NCBI GenBank assembly: GCA_041671545.1
Contig: JBAZBI010000010.1
Coordinates: 87,063-151,062 of the forward strand
Source: UBA1563 sp041671545
GTDB lineage: Bacteria > Bacteroidota > Ignavibacteria > Ignavibacteriales > Ignavibacteriaceae
Length of the DNA stretch: 64,000 nucleotides
Direction of reading: 5' to 3'
A program made the position numbers and the translations under genes. Positions 21,101-29,984 of this stretch are shown here, piece by piece; position 1 is the first letter of the stretch, and the number at the start of each line of letters is the position of its first letter. Under the pieces are notes generated by a model that ran no database searches, was not told the origin of the DNA, and saw only the letters and a list, made by a program, of their open reading frames with translations.

Positions 21101-21397
21101 CCCGGCAGGATCCTTTGCTTCAGCCTGTACAATAATTGCGACGCCATCTACATAAGTGTGGTTTGTCCCTTTAGGCCAAACCCCGCTTCTGCTTGCTTCA
21201 TGTTCCCAGTCTGCAATTTCACCGAAGTTATAATAAACAGTCGCGGCAAGATTACCATCCAGATATCCTTTCTTGGTCTGATTGTGGTCTCCTTTGTTTT
21301 TATCGACGATCCTCTGTCCAAGAGACTGATTAGATACAACAACAATTACTGCAAAAAGTAGAATTATAAAACTGTAACTATTCTTTGTTATCAACAT
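18131..21397 (-). CDS. Large T9SS-secreted protein with fibronectin III-like region and sorting domain
   Basis: A 1088-residue exported protein with signal peptide (NSYSFIILLFAVIVVVSNQS). The N-terminal ~500 residues are rich in Asp, Gly and Trp with a calcium-site-like stretch (DNDEDGLTNEKRDN) and an EF-hand/dockerin-like DINDNGVWDSGEP segment; around residues 550-690 is a fibronectin III-like unit (KPIVTAVPGDHKVTLYWDD); the last ~100 residues (DIAVVPNPYVGAAS, then YTLSGKLVNTI and YGVYVFQIEAPG) are a T9SS-type sorting domain variant. It is encoded directly after the TonB receptor and overlaps the PorV-type gene by 4 bp. I infer a surface partner of the receptor, possibly replacing SusD, but no binding function can be proven from sequence. 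Confidence 0.75.
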   Translation of the reverse strand: MLITKNSYSFIILLFAVIVVVSNQSLGQRIVDKNKGDHNQTKKGYLDGNLAATVYYNFGEIADWEHEASRSGVWPKGTNHTYVDGVAIIVQAEAKDPAGRLIHPLESNYYEFTRLNSATKVTYGWWSLPGYSATYGNEPARSDIPATWPEKWPDRPSDWAGKWNGFFGKGIFNADVETFFVFDDNEDREYLLKNNFTPDVDDPTRGGLGMQVRARGFQWSQVLAEDVIFWYYEITNMGTYDYQKTLFAQYVDWGIGGHDNSSNNAGDYNELLDMSYAWSVVPIGNPGNWSPVGLAGYAFLESPGVPDDLRDNDEDGLTNEKRDNNATVFIKDPNQDPYLKNVFQDTSKFFQFYGVSWSEHWDADENGNWKSFTDINDNGVWDSGEPLKDDVGADGLGPFDSGYTEADGDSTQGNGKPDQGEPNFGILDKDESDQLGLTGFKIYAVHTYELDNDEENWTVLAGLPAPHGQSLIGVNLANYFSSYLFSMNGRNTYSSSTGKLEEEGETERFSMSMIFGINQDDLFRRKKTVQQIYNANYRFAKPPEKPIVTAVPGDHKVTLYWDDRAEKTFDEFYQRINFEGYRIYRSTEPNFLENKVITDAYGKSIFRNPIAQFDLIDGVKGLHPINVNGAMFNLGTDSGLKHSFTDSTVQNGQTYYYAVAAYDRGYETTTIEGNFEGIPPSETTTILKKDINGNITTDINTAVITPRAPAAGYLAPGVESFQGTGPGTGNISISSISILNPDSIKNFNTYRLEFYDDAPFHNSAHPEYSLINVIRGDTLVTKQKINGVDEQTPVLDGFTIDIKSDTAVVVDFDTTKTKWIKGNSNYLVQVGFDSRYASVYLGQKIDYPADFEIKFMEPGQGDLTYPVVFQQPILSNIIVNNLTEGTEHFQFIFRDLKSDKIFNDSDAIFLVFGDSLGKRATNYSNLHVSWSITLIKDTTIAEDKQRPPQYGDIFRVVNKKPFRDGEFYEFTLKGQGFDKSKAQTDMNDIAVVPNPYVGAASWEPFSTEVGRGERRVFFIHLPNQCTISIYTLSGKLVNTIEHSSTLADGQEGWNLVSKDGMDIAYGVYVFQIEAPGVGQKIGKFAVIK

Positions 21398-21420
21398 TTT
21401 TTCTCCAATAAAAAGTCAAC

Positions 21421-24162
21421 CTAAAATGAAAAATCAGCTCCAATTACAATTTGTCTGGGAGTTGAATAAAAATCTGGTCTGGTAAAAAAATCTTTAATTG
21501 AATTGACACCTCTCGGTTGTGTCTGATTTCTTGTAAGCTCTAAAGTCTCTCCGGCTCTTCCTGTGTCGCCGAAAACATTCACCTCATTGAGTGTGTCGAA
21601 TAGATTAAATATCTTCATATAGATTGAAAATTTTTGCCCGGCTAATTCTAAATACTTCGTTACATAAAAATCGACATCGTAAAACGCAGGTCTAGTATCG
21701 CTGTTTTCCAATCCTGTTCTCTGATTTTGTAGAGACGGTGTATAAGGTAAGCCCGATCCTAATCTTCCAACAAAACTTGCAATGTAATTTCCCGACTCAC
21801 CAAGTGTTAAAGTAAAATTAAGTGAATGGGTTCTGTCCCAATCTAACGGTACAAGTTGTTTGTTCTGCTCAATGGGCGGATTAGATTGTGCATTGTTAAA
21901 TGCTGCATTAGGATCCGAAGCGCTCCCCTTTGCAATTTGAAAAGTATAATCTAAAGTTGCGCCTATACCATTTACAAATCTCTTTTCAAAAGATAGAGTT
22001 ACACCTTTTACAGAACCGTAATCTTTGTTTATAAGCTTACTGAATTTTTTGAAATTATTTTTGATATATATTTCCGACGCTAATAAATTTCGTATATCTT
22101 TATAATAACCGGTAAGTGTAATTCCGAACTCATCGGTTAAGGCTTGTTGTAATCCTATTTCGTACATCGTGGTTTGCTGCGGTTCAAGGTCTGCATTGCC
22201 AATGGTGTTGCCGATATTTTCAGGAAAGTCACCGGATAATCCAATTCTGAAATTAGGATTGCGGTACAAATTTTCGAACGGAGGAATCTGGAAAAAATGA
22301 CCATAGGAAATGTGAATTGCTCCTCTATCGGTTATCGGATAAGAGAGCCCGATGCGCGGACTGAATTGGTATTTTGATTTTGCTTTTACAAATAATGAAT
22401 CTGGATATTTCGATGGTGAGAAGTCATCCAAAAGATTAATTCTGTTGGGATCTTTTAAATATTTTCCGTCCGGTTCAAAATAATCAAACCTAAGACCAAC
22501 ATTAACTATTAAATAATCGATTTCAACTTTATCTTGAACATAATATGCTAACTGAAAAGGATTAGCTTGATAGGCGTTATAACTAAATGCTGTATCAGCC
22601 GGCATCACAGGTTTAAAATTTGATGAAGCGTCCACAATAATTTGAAAATCTTTGTACTTAAGATCGTGGTAGGTAAAATCAATTCCTGTTTTAATCTGGT
22701 TGATATTATCAACCTGCCAGGTAAAATCCGATTTTCCGGTATAACTTGATGTAGTATGATTAAAATGCCAGTTTTGTGTACCACCGGTCAGGAATGCATT
22801 TCCACTCACATCTTTTTTTCTGTCGGGATTTACATAACTATATCCATTATATACGATCTCTCCCGCATCATTGTAGGTTGTTGTTGTTTCAAATGGATTT
22901 TCGTAAACGTATTGTTTAAACTCAGATCTGAGATAAGATGCGGAAAAATCTATAAACGCCGAGTTGCTCAATAACAAAGTATAACTTGCTATTCCTAAAT
23001 AACTTTTTTGAAATTTTTTATAGTCGCCATCAGGATTAAGTCTATAAACATGATCATAATCCCGGTATTTATTATCCTGATAAAGTCCGGAAAGGACGAT
23101 CCCTTTTCCGCCGCCAACATTTATCGCAAGTTTACCTTGTAACGATAACTTCCGGTGGAAATTCATCGGGACATATGTGCTGTCACCTGTAGCTCCAACG
23201 TACCAATCTTCACGATTGTTCGCAGAGAAGTTGGAAGAATCCGAAGGATTGAAAACTTTTTGCCCATAGATCGAACCTTCATCGTAATTATAACGACCTG
23301 AGATAAAGAACTTTAATAAATTTTCTAAACCCGGTACCGGACCGCTGAGATTTCCTTGAATATTGTAAACATTGGTAGGACTTATATGATTTATATTTGT
23401 AAAAATATTTTTATGCGTACTTACATAATCACCAGTATAAAAAGATAAATTGCCTACTAACTTTTCACCTGCAATCTTTGTAACTTGATTGACGACACCC
23501 GAAAGAGCCTCGCCATATTCAGCGTTAAACGTGCCTGTGAGAACTTGAATTTCCTCAATACTGTTTACTTCTGCCGATAAAGATGACTGTCCGGAGTAAA
23601 CATCATTTACGGGAACACCATCGATCAAATATTTTACTTCATTACCTCTGCCGCCTCTAAAATGTCCATCGACAACTCCCGCTTGTAAATTTACAACCGC
23701 AGAAACATCTTCAAGAGGAAGCATGGAAATATTTTCGCTACTAATGGTTTGTTCGGTAGAAGTGAGATCTTTTCTGACTAAATGTTTTTCGGCTGTTACG
23801 ATTACATCGGCTAATTCCATTGATTCGGGATTTAATTCAAAATCGATTTTTGTTGTCTGATCTACTGATACCCTCACCTTCTGAACGATAAATGAAGCAT
23901 AACCAACCATCGAAGCTTTTAATTGATATTCTCCGGGAGGAAGATTAATAATGAAATAATTACCATCTAAGTCCGAAGAAGCTCCAATTGAGGTTCCGAC
24001 AACCAAAATGTTTGCTCCGATTAATGCTTCACGGGTAGTTTTATCAATTATTTTACCTGCTATTTTTCCGGTAGTTCCGGCATAAACCAGTGTCCCGAAT
24101 AAGAATAGGAAAAGACTGATTGACGAAACAATCACTTTATTACAAAAAGTAAAAGTGAACAC
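21421..24162 (-). CDS. TonB-dependent receptor with N-terminal carboxypeptidase-regulatory domain
   Basis: A ~913-residue outer-membrane receptor: signal peptide (SSISLFLFLFGTLVYAG), a carboxypeptidase-regulatory-like domain (GKIAGKIIDKTTREALIGAN to ~115), a plug domain (EDVSAVVNLQAGVVDGHF, VKYLIDGVPVNDVYSG, ~130-240) and a 22-strand barrel ending in F (IVIGADFSF). The frame has no ATG; GTG codons at 24171 and 24162 are the options. I prefer 24162 because an AGGTGG lies 5 nt upstream. It energises uptake of a ligand across the outer membrane. SusC-like in domain order, but no SusD gene is adjacent. Confidence 0.9.
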   Translation of the reverse strand: MFTFTFCNKVIVSSISLFLFLFGTLVYAGTTGKIAGKIIDKTTREALIGANILVVGTSIGASSDLDGNYFIINLPPGEYQLKASMVGYASFIVQKVRVSVDQTTKIDFELNPESMELADVIVTAEKHLVRKDLTSTEQTISSENISMLPLEDVSAVVNLQAGVVDGHFRGGRGNEVKYLIDGVPVNDVYSGQSSLSAEVNSIEEIQVLTGTFNAEYGEALSGVVNQVTKIAGEKLVGNLSFYTGDYVSTHKNIFTNINHISPTNVYNIQGNLSGPVPGLENLLKFFISGRYNYDEGSIYGQKVFNPSDSSNFSANNREDWYVGATGDSTYVPMNFHRKLSLQGKLAINVGGGKGIVLSGLYQDNKYRDYDHVYRLNPDGDYKKFQKSYLGIASYTLLLSNSAFIDFSASYLRSEFKQYVYENPFETTTTYNDAGEIVYNGYSYVNPDRKKDVSGNAFLTGGTQNWHFNHTTSSYTGKSDFTWQVDNINQIKTGIDFTYHDLKYKDFQIIVDASSNFKPVMPADTAFSYNAYQANPFQLAYYVQDKVEIDYLIVNVGLRFDYFEPDGKYLKDPNRINLLDDFSPSKYPDSLFVKAKSKYQFSPRIGLSYPITDRGAIHISYGHFFQIPPFENLYRNPNFRIGLSGDFPENIGNTIGNADLEPQQTTMYEIGLQQALTDEFGITLTGYYKDIRNLLASEIYIKNNFKKFSKLINKDYGSVKGVTLSFEKRFVNGIGATLDYTFQIAKGSASDPNAAFNNAQSNPPIEQNKQLVPLDWDRTHSLNFTLTLGESGNYIASFVGRLGSGLPYTPSLQNQRTGLENSDTRPAFYDVDFYVTKYLELAGQKFSIYMKIFNLFDTLNEVNVFGDTGRAGETLELTRNQTQPRGVNSIKDFFTRPDFYSTPRQIVIGADFSF

Positions 24163-24210
24163 TACATCCACCTATTATTACTTAAAAAAATCTATTATTT
24201 AAATTTCTAT

Positions 24211-24238
24211 AATAAAAGGGCGCCCTTACAGGCGCCCT
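24211..24238 (-). terminator. Rho-independent terminator after the triple-repeat protein gene
   Basis: An 8-bp perfect stem, AGGGCGCC at 24217-24224 with GGCGCCCT at 24231-24238 and a 6-nt loop, lies 12 bp past the stop of the upstream gene. Read on the minus strand it is followed by TTTATTATAG, a modest U-rich tail. It would end or thin transcription between the secreted repeat protein and the TonB receptor gene. Confidence 0.75.
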
Positions 24239-24250
24239 AATTAGATCGTT

Positions 24251-27200
24251 TTATTTCAAGAGAATTAATTTTCTTGCTTGATTGAAGTCACCACTTCTGA
24301 TCATGTAAATATACGTTCCGCTTGCAACCTTAGATCCGAAATTGTTATCTCCATTCCATTGAACCTGGTAGGTTCCGGAATTCTTTTCACTGTTGATCAA
24401 GGTTTTTACTTCTCGTCCAAGCAAATCATAAATTACTAACCTAACGAGTGAATTCGTCGGCAGTGAGTAACTGATTATTGTACTCGGATTAAAAGGATTC
24501 GGATAGTTTTGAGATAAACTGTAACTCGTTGGAGTTTCTCCACTATTATTTATATCAGTAACTCCATTTTTCTTTATCTCTAATTGATCCATATAAACTG
24601 TTCCTTGAAATCTTCCTAACGGATGTAATCTTACCGACATCGATACTGCGCCGGTTTGTACAGGTACATCAACATAAAACTGTGTCCAGTCAAATGCCGT
24701 TACATTCGCAAATTTCAACGGAATATCTCTTGACCAGAATTCTCCCCAGCCTGCATTGTTACCCATTGTGTTATGAAAAATTGGAGTTAGCGCTACACTC
24801 CACGCATCTCCAACGGCTGCTGCTGAATCCGGTTGCAAGTTCATTCCTTTTATCCATACACTGATCCTCAAAATATCACCTGCAACAATACCGTTCAATG
24901 CGGTTATGTCATACGATTCATTTTTTGAAGCTGAGCTAACCGATGTTTTGGTAGTATTGTTCAATAGATATTTTCTTGTTCCAACAAATCCATCATGGGT
25001 TCCGGCTAAGTTTTCAAACTTTAGCGAATGGAGTCCTTGATAGGCTTGCTCTGTGGTTATTCTTGTATTCTCATATCCTGCATTCAACTGTCCGTCATTT
25101 CCACCATTTGGTGGTAACCAGTAAAACCAGCCTGTCGGGACTCCTACCTGACTATTCCAGTCCTGGCCTAACCAGCCGCCTCTTCCATTCAAGATAAAGT
25201 CATCTGCCCAGACTGTGCCTGTTGCATCTTTGCCGCCTACAAATCTGATGATCGTTTTGAATGCGTCTTCCGGTAAGCTGATCTCGCCTACGGCCGTCTC
25301 GGCTAATTTCCATCCCGTACTACTTGCTACACTCTGATCCAAGTCAAACTTCTTCTCACCGATCAAACTTCCGTCTTCACGGTAAAATGAATAACTTACA
25401 GACCATTTCTGATCTTCGGTTGTCGGGTTTATGTTTACTCCAGAGGTCTTGTAGTACATGCCCATATCTATATCTACATTCTTAAAATGTCGTTCCGACC
25501 ACAAGTCTACCATGTTCTCTGATTCCCACTTCGCGGCTTCCGCTGTGGCTGTCTTTGTGATCTTCAATGATCTGCCCATTGAATGGGAATCATCTGTCGC
25601 CCAGCTTAAACTCGCTCCGCCCGGTTCAGCTCCCTTCATCCAATATGACGGCAAGTCCTGTTCGAAACTGCCTATCTCATTTAATGAAGCTACTTCTAAT
25701 TTTTCTACTTTCAGTTCATCCATGTAAACTGTTCCTTGAAATCTTCCTAACGGATGTAATCTTACCGACATTGATACTGCGCCGGTTTGTACAGGTACAT
25801 CAACATAAAACTGTGTCCAATCAAATGCCGTTACATTCGCAAATTTCAATGGAATGTCTCTTGACCAGAATTCTCCCCAGCCTGCATTGTTACCCATTGT
25901 GTTATGAAAAATTGGAGTTAGCGCTACACTCCACGCATCTCCAACCGCTGCCGCTGAATCAGGTTGTAAGTTCATTCCTTTTATCCATACACTAATTCTT
26001 ACTACATCTCCAGGAACAACTCCGCTTAACGGATATTTTCTTGTTCCAACAAATCCATCATGAGTTCCCGCTAAGTTTTCAAACTTTAGTGAATGGAGTC
26101 CTTGATAGGCTTGCTCTGTAGTTATTCTTGTATTCTCATATCCTGCATTCAACTGTCCGTCATTTCCACCATTTGGCGGTAACCAGTAAAACCAGCCTGT
26201 CGGGACTCCTACTTGACTGTTCCAGTCCTGGCCTAACCAGCCGCCTCTTCCATTTAAGATAAAGTCATCTGCCCAGACTGTGCCTGTTGCATCTTTGCCG
26301 CCTACAAATCTGATGATCGTTTTGAATGCATCTTCCGGTAAGCTGATCTCACCTACGGCTGTCTCGGCTAATTTCCATCCCGTACTACTTGCTACACTCT
26401 GATCCATGTCAAACTTCTTCTCGCCGATCAAACTTCCGTCTTCACGGTAAAATGAATAACTTACAGACCATTTCTGATCTTCGGTTGTCGGGTTTATGTT
26501 TACTCCTGAGGTCTTGTAGTACATGCCCATATCTATATCTACATTCTTAAAATGTCGTTCCGACCACAAGTCTACCATATTCTCTGATTCCCACTTCGCG
26601 GCTTCCGCTGTAGCTGTCTTCGTGATCTTCAATGATCTGCCCATTGAATGGGAATCATCTGTCGCCCAGCTTAAACTCGCTCCGCCTGGTTCGGCTCCCT
26701 TCATCCAATATGACGGCAAGTCCTGTTCGAAACTACCTATCTCATTTAATGAAGCTACTTCTAATTTTTCTACTTTCAGTTCATCCATGTAAACTGTTCC
26801 TTGAAATCTTCCTAACGGATGTAATCTTACCGACATCGATACTGCGCCGGTTTGTACCGGGACATCAACATAAAACTGCGTCCAATCAAATGCCGTTACA
26901 TTCGCAAATTTCAACGGAATATCTCTTGACCAGAATTCTCCCCAGCCTGCATTGTTGCCCATTGTGTTATGGAAAATTGGAGTTAGCGCCACACTCCACG
27001 CATCTCCAACCGCTGCCGCTGAATCAGGTTGTAAGTTCATTCCTTTTATCCATACACTAATTCTTACTACATCTCCAGGAACAACTCCGCTTAACGGATA
27101 TTTTCTTGTTCCAACAAATCCATCATGAGTTCCCGCTAAGTTTTCAAACTTTAGTGAATGGAGTCCTTGATAGGCTTGCTCTGTAGTTATTCTTGTATTC

Positions 27201-27907
27201 TCATATCCTGCATTCAACTGTCCGTCATTTCCACCATTTGGCGGTAACCAGTAAAACCAGCCTGTCGGGACTCCTACTTGACTGTTCCAGTCCTGGCCTA
27301 ACCAGCCGCCTCTTCCATTTAAGATAAAGTCATCTGCCCAGACTGTGCCTGTTGCATCTTTGCCGCCTACAAATCTGATGATCGTTTTGAATGCATCTTC
27401 CGGTAAGCTGATCTCACCTACGGCTGTCTCGGCTAATTTCCATCCCGTACTACTTGCTACACTCTGATCCATGTCAAACTTCTTCTCGCCGATCAAACTT
27501 CCGTCTTCACGGTAAAATGAATAACTTACAGACCATTTCTGATCTTCGGTTGTCGGGTTTATGTTTACTCCTGAGGTCTTGTAGTACATGCCCATATCTA
27601 TATCTACATTCTTAAAATGTCGTTCCGACCACAAGTCTACCATATTCTCTGATTCCCACTTCGCGGCTTCCGCTGTAGCTGTCTTCGTGATCTTCAATGA
27701 TCTGCCCATTGAATGGGAATCATCTGTCGCCCAGCTTAAACTCGCTCCGCCTGGTTCGGCTCCCTTCATCCAATATGACGGCAAGTCTTGTTCGAAACTG
27801 CCAAATTCGTTTATTCCACTTTGAGCATGTAACGGATCTTGAACTATTATCAGCATGATGGAAAAAATACTAATCCACCATCGAGTAATGTTGCTATTTT
27901 TTTTCAT
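24251..27907 (-). CDS. T9SS-secreted protein of three near-identical carbohydrate-binding-like repeats
   Basis: A 1218-residue protein: signal peptide (ITRWWISIFSIMLIIVQ), three tandem copies of a 355-residue unit, then a T9SS type A sorting domain (NYPNPFNPSTIISYSL to the end). Each unit has two jelly-roll-like halves: one starting SFEQDLPSYWMKGAEPGG (~195 residues) and one starting WLGQDWNSQVGVPTGWFYW (~160), resembling CBM4/9-type modules, so the protein offers six binding domains. Aromatic residues are plentiful in both halves. The third unit has a 22-residue insertion (starting NNTTKTSVSSASKN). No catalytic domain is visible. Likely a surface glycan-binding protein feeding the TonB receptor encoded next; the ligand is inferred to be a mannan-like polymer. 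Confidence 0.85.
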   Translation of the reverse strand: MKKNSNITRWWISIFSIMLIIVQDPLHAQSGINEFGSFEQDLPSYWMKGAEPGGASLSWATDDSHSMGRSLKITKTATAEAAKWESENMVDLWSERHFKNVDIDMGMYYKTSGVNINPTTEDQKWSVSYSFYREDGSLIGEKKFDMDQSVASSTGWKLAETAVGEISLPEDAFKTIIRFVGGKDATGTVWADDFILNGRGGWLGQDWNSQVGVPTGWFYWLPPNGGNDGQLNAGYENTRITTEQAYQGLHSLKFENLAGTHDGFVGTRKYPLSGVVPGDVVRISVWIKGMNLQPDSAAAVGDAWSVALTPIFHNTMGNNAGWGEFWSRDIPLKFANVTAFDWTQFYVDVPVQTGAVSMSVRLHPLGRFQGTVYMDELKVEKLEVASLNEIGSFEQDLPSYWMKGAEPGGASLSWATDDSHSMGRSLKITKTATAEAAKWESENMVDLWSERHFKNVDIDMGMYYKTSGVNINPTTEDQKWSVSYSFYREDGSLIGEKKFDMDQSVASSTGWKLAETAVGEISLPEDAFKTIIRFVGGKDATGTVWADDFILNGRGGWLGQDWNSQVGVPTGWFYWLPPNGGNDGQLNAGYENTRITTEQAYQGLHSLKFENLAGTHDGFVGTRKYPLSGVVPGDVVRISVWIKGMNLQPDSAAAVGDAWSVALTPIFHNTMGNNAGWGEFWSRDIPLKFANVTAFDWTQFYVDVPVQTGAVSMSVRLHPLGRFQGTVYMDELKVEKLEVASLNEIGSFEQDLPSYWMKGAEPGGASLSWATDDSHSMGRSLKITKTATAEAAKWESENMVDLWSERHFKNVDIDMGMYYKTSGVNINPTTEDQKWSVSYSFYREDGSLIGEKKFDLDQSVASSTGWKLAETAVGEISLPEDAFKTIIRFVGGKDATGTVWADDFILNGRGGWLGQDWNSQVGVPTGWFYWLPPNGGNDGQLNAGYENTRITTEQAYQGLHSLKFENLAGTHDGFVGTRKYLLNNTTKTSVSSASKNESYDITALNGIVAGDILRISVWIKGMNLQPDSAAAVGDAWSVALTPIFHNTMGNNAGWGEFWSRDIPLKFANVTAFDWTQFYVDVPVQTGAVSMSVRLHPLGRFQGTVYMDQLEIKKNGVTDINNSGETPTSYSLSQNYPNPFNPSTIISYSLPTNSLVRLVIYDLLGREVKTLINSEKNSGTYQVQWNGDNNFGSKVASGTYIYMIRSGDFNQARKLILLK
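24551..27811. repeat. Three tandem ~1065-bp coding repeats
   Basis: Copies run 26747-27811, 25682-26746 and 24551-25681. The first two have exactly the same period of 1065 bp (355 codons); the third is 66 bp longer through an in-frame insertion near 24890-24955. Copies 1 and 2 share long identical stretches at the DNA level, including third positions, while copy 3 has scattered silent changes. This points to recent duplication or ongoing gene conversion. Confidence 0.95.
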
Positions 27908-27927
27908 AGCGTCTCCTATTAGATTAA

Positions 27928-28941
27928 TTAATTATTGATTATTTGAACTTTAATGCTATTTGAAATATTTGAACCAGAAAAAATGCTTGTCATATCCTTT
28001 AGATAAATTTGTTGAGTAGTTAATTCTTGAACTTTTATTTTTTTATTCACTAATAGATCAATAGCCGATTTAAATGTAAATGGATTGAGGAATGAAGTGA
28101 GGATTTTCAATTCATTGTTAAAAAGATATTGGAGATTTAAAGTGATCGTTTGATCTTTTGGAGCTAAACCGAAAATAACCGCTTTGCCACCTTTGCCAGC
28201 CATTTGAATTGCGTTGTGAACGCTATCTGCGCTACCAACACATTCGATCACAACATCCACTTGTGATTTGGTCAATTCTTTAATCTCTTCAAATATTTTT
28301 TCGTTATAAGGATTTAAGGAATAATCTGCGCCAAGTTTAATTCCTAATTTTTGTTTATACGAATCCGGTTCAACTAAAATGATTTTTGATGCGCCGGAAT
28401 TTCTAACCAACTGAACCATAAGTAATCCGATTGATCCTCCTCCAATAATGACGACCGTATTTCCAGATTTAATATCCGCATGTTCAATACCTCTTAAGCA
28501 ACAGGAAAGCGGTTCTGCAAATGCGGCAACGGAGAGATCAAAATCCGGTGGAAGATTATAACACTGAGAAGCTGGAACGATAGAATACTCGGCGAATCCT
28601 CCATCCATTGATACTCCAAGAGCTTTTAAATTCTCACAGAAATTAACCATCCCTTTTCTGCAATAATCACAGTGACCGCAATAAATGTTGGGATCAATTG
28701 CAACTTCATCCCCGATATTAAATTTAGGATTCGAGTCCCCTTTCTCGATGATAGTGCCGCTGAATTCATGTCCAAGTATAACCGGAATATTTGAAGGAGC
28801 TTTCCCTTCATAAATGTGTCTATCAGTACCACAAACACCACAACACGCTACTTTAATCAGAAGCTCATTTTTTTCTAGTGTACGAAGTGAGTAATCGCTT
28901 AAAACAATTTTTTTATTTCCATGAAATACGGCAGCAAGCAT
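27928..28941 (-). CDS. Zinc-dependent medium-chain alcohol/polyol dehydrogenase
   Basis: A 337-residue MDR protein. Catalytic zinc ligands appear as C37 (GVCGTD), H58 and E59 (GHEF); the structural zinc site is C88, C91, C94 and C102 (YCGHCDYCRKGMVNFC); the NAD(P) fold carries VVIIGGGSIGLL near residue 167. The length and site pattern fit sorbitol/threonine dehydrogenase-like enzymes. It follows the LacI regulator by 6 bp, so it is probably controlled with it and acts on a sugar or polyol of this locus. The exact substrate is not clear. Confidence 0.9.
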   Translation of the reverse strand: MLAAVFHGNKKIVLSDYSLRTLEKNELLIKVACCGVCGTDRHIYEGKAPSNIPVILGHEFSGTIIEKGDSNPKFNIGDEVAIDPNIYCGHCDYCRKGMVNFCENLKALGVSMDGGFAEYSIVPASQCYNLPPDFDLSVAAFAEPLSCCLRGIEHADIKSGNTVVIIGGGSIGLLMVQLVRNSGASKIILVEPDSYKQKLGIKLGADYSLNPYNEKIFEEIKELTKSQVDVVIECVGSADSVHNAIQMAGKGGKAVIFGLAPKDQTITLNLQYLFNNELKILTSFLNPFTFKSAIDLLVNKKIKVQELTTQQIYLKDMTSIFSGSNISNSIKVQIINN

Positions 28942-28947
28942 AATTTT

Positions 28948-29973
28948 TTATTTTGGTTTACAGAGCGAAGTGGATTCTCTAACAATTAATTCAACAGGCA
29001 CGAGTACTTTTTTAGGTAAAGATTTTTTACTTTTTACACTATTCACAATCAGTTTAAGCGCTTCAACACCCATTTCAATTTTGGGAACTCTTATTGTTGT
29101 TAGTGGTGGGTGAAGCATAATATCCGCCTCAACATCATCAAAGCCAACCAGTGATACATCTTGCGGAACTTTATAACCATTATCATTTAAATAATGCAGT
29201 ACACCAATAGCCATCGCATCATTACAGGCAAATACCGCAGTCACGTTCTTATTCTTTGAAAATAATTTTTTTGCCGAATTAAATCCGTTTTGTTTGTCCG
29301 GATATTTGGCATCAACCACAATTAAATTATTTTTGATAGAAATATTTGCATTCTCCAATGCTTGTTTGTAACCGTATAATCTATGAGACAAACTAGGATG
29401 CCCTATATCGCCGCCGATAAAAGCAATATTTGTATGCCCCAGATCGATTAAATGATTTGTTGCTTGTACAGCACCTTGAATATTATCTATTAACACCAGG
29501 GGACAACTATTGGTTGGCGGAATGTAATCTATAAAAACAGTAGGAAGTTTATAAGCGGATATTCTTTCTATAAGAGTATGGGGAATTTTTCCGGCAATTA
29601 TAATTCCGTCAACACTTTTATTTAAAATAAATCGTGGTAAAGGATCCTCTTCGCTAAAATCCGGTCTGATTGAGGTGAGTAATATATAGTACCCTTCACT
29701 ACGCGCTTCAAATTCGGTTCCTAAAAAAATTGTAGTATAGAATGGTTCTGTCCGAAGGAAGTGGTCATCGGTAAGAATAAAACCAATGTTACCGGTTTTC
29801 CCGGAAACTAAACTAACCGCTGATTTAGAGGGGTGATAATTAAGTTCTTTAATTACTTTAAGGACACGGGTTTTTGTCTCCTCTGAGATCGGTTTACTAT
29901 CATTGATCACAAATGAAACGGTTGCAATTGACACATTTGCTTTTTTCGCTACATCTTTAATTGTTGACTTCAT
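28948..29973 (-). CDS. LacI-family transcriptional regulator
   Basis: A 341-residue protein with an N-terminal LacI helix-turn-helix (STIKDVAKKANVSIATVSF, residues 2-21), hinge region (NYHPSKSAVSLVSG) and a periplasmic-binding-like effector domain (GNIGFILTD, VDGIIIAGK, FIGGD, FDDVEADIM). It is the first gene of the 30-kb minus-strand sugar locus and has a perfect palindrome 12-23 bp upstream of its start, typical of autoregulation. It likely represses the locus in the absence of a sugar inducer. Confidence 0.93.
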   Translation of the reverse strand: MKSTIKDVAKKANVSIATVSFVINDSKPISEETKTRVLKVIKELNYHPSKSAVSLVSGKTGNIGFILTDDHFLRTEPFYTTIFLGTEFEARSEGYYILLTSIRPDFSEEDPLPRFILNKSVDGIIIAGKIPHTLIERISAYKLPTVFIDYIPPTNSCPLVLIDNIQGAVQATNHLIDLGHTNIAFIGGDIGHPSLSHRLYGYKQALENANISIKNNLIVVDAKYPDKQNGFNSAKKLFSKNKNVTAVFACNDAMAIGVLHYLNDNGYKVPQDVSLVGFDDVEADIMLHPPLTTIRVPKIEMGVEALKLIVNSVKSKKSLPKKVLVPVELIVRESTSLCKPK

Positions 29974-29984
29974 TACAAATCCAT

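Noticed and set aside
24551..27811. Possibility that the regular repeats are a CRISPR array
   Set aside because: Units are 1065 bp, fully coding and contiguous; there are no short repeats with unique spacers and no cas genes.
25458..27824. Repeated plus-strand frames of 78-142 codons inside the triple-repeat gene
   Set aside because: They recur every 1065 bp only because the coding repeat does; no independent support.
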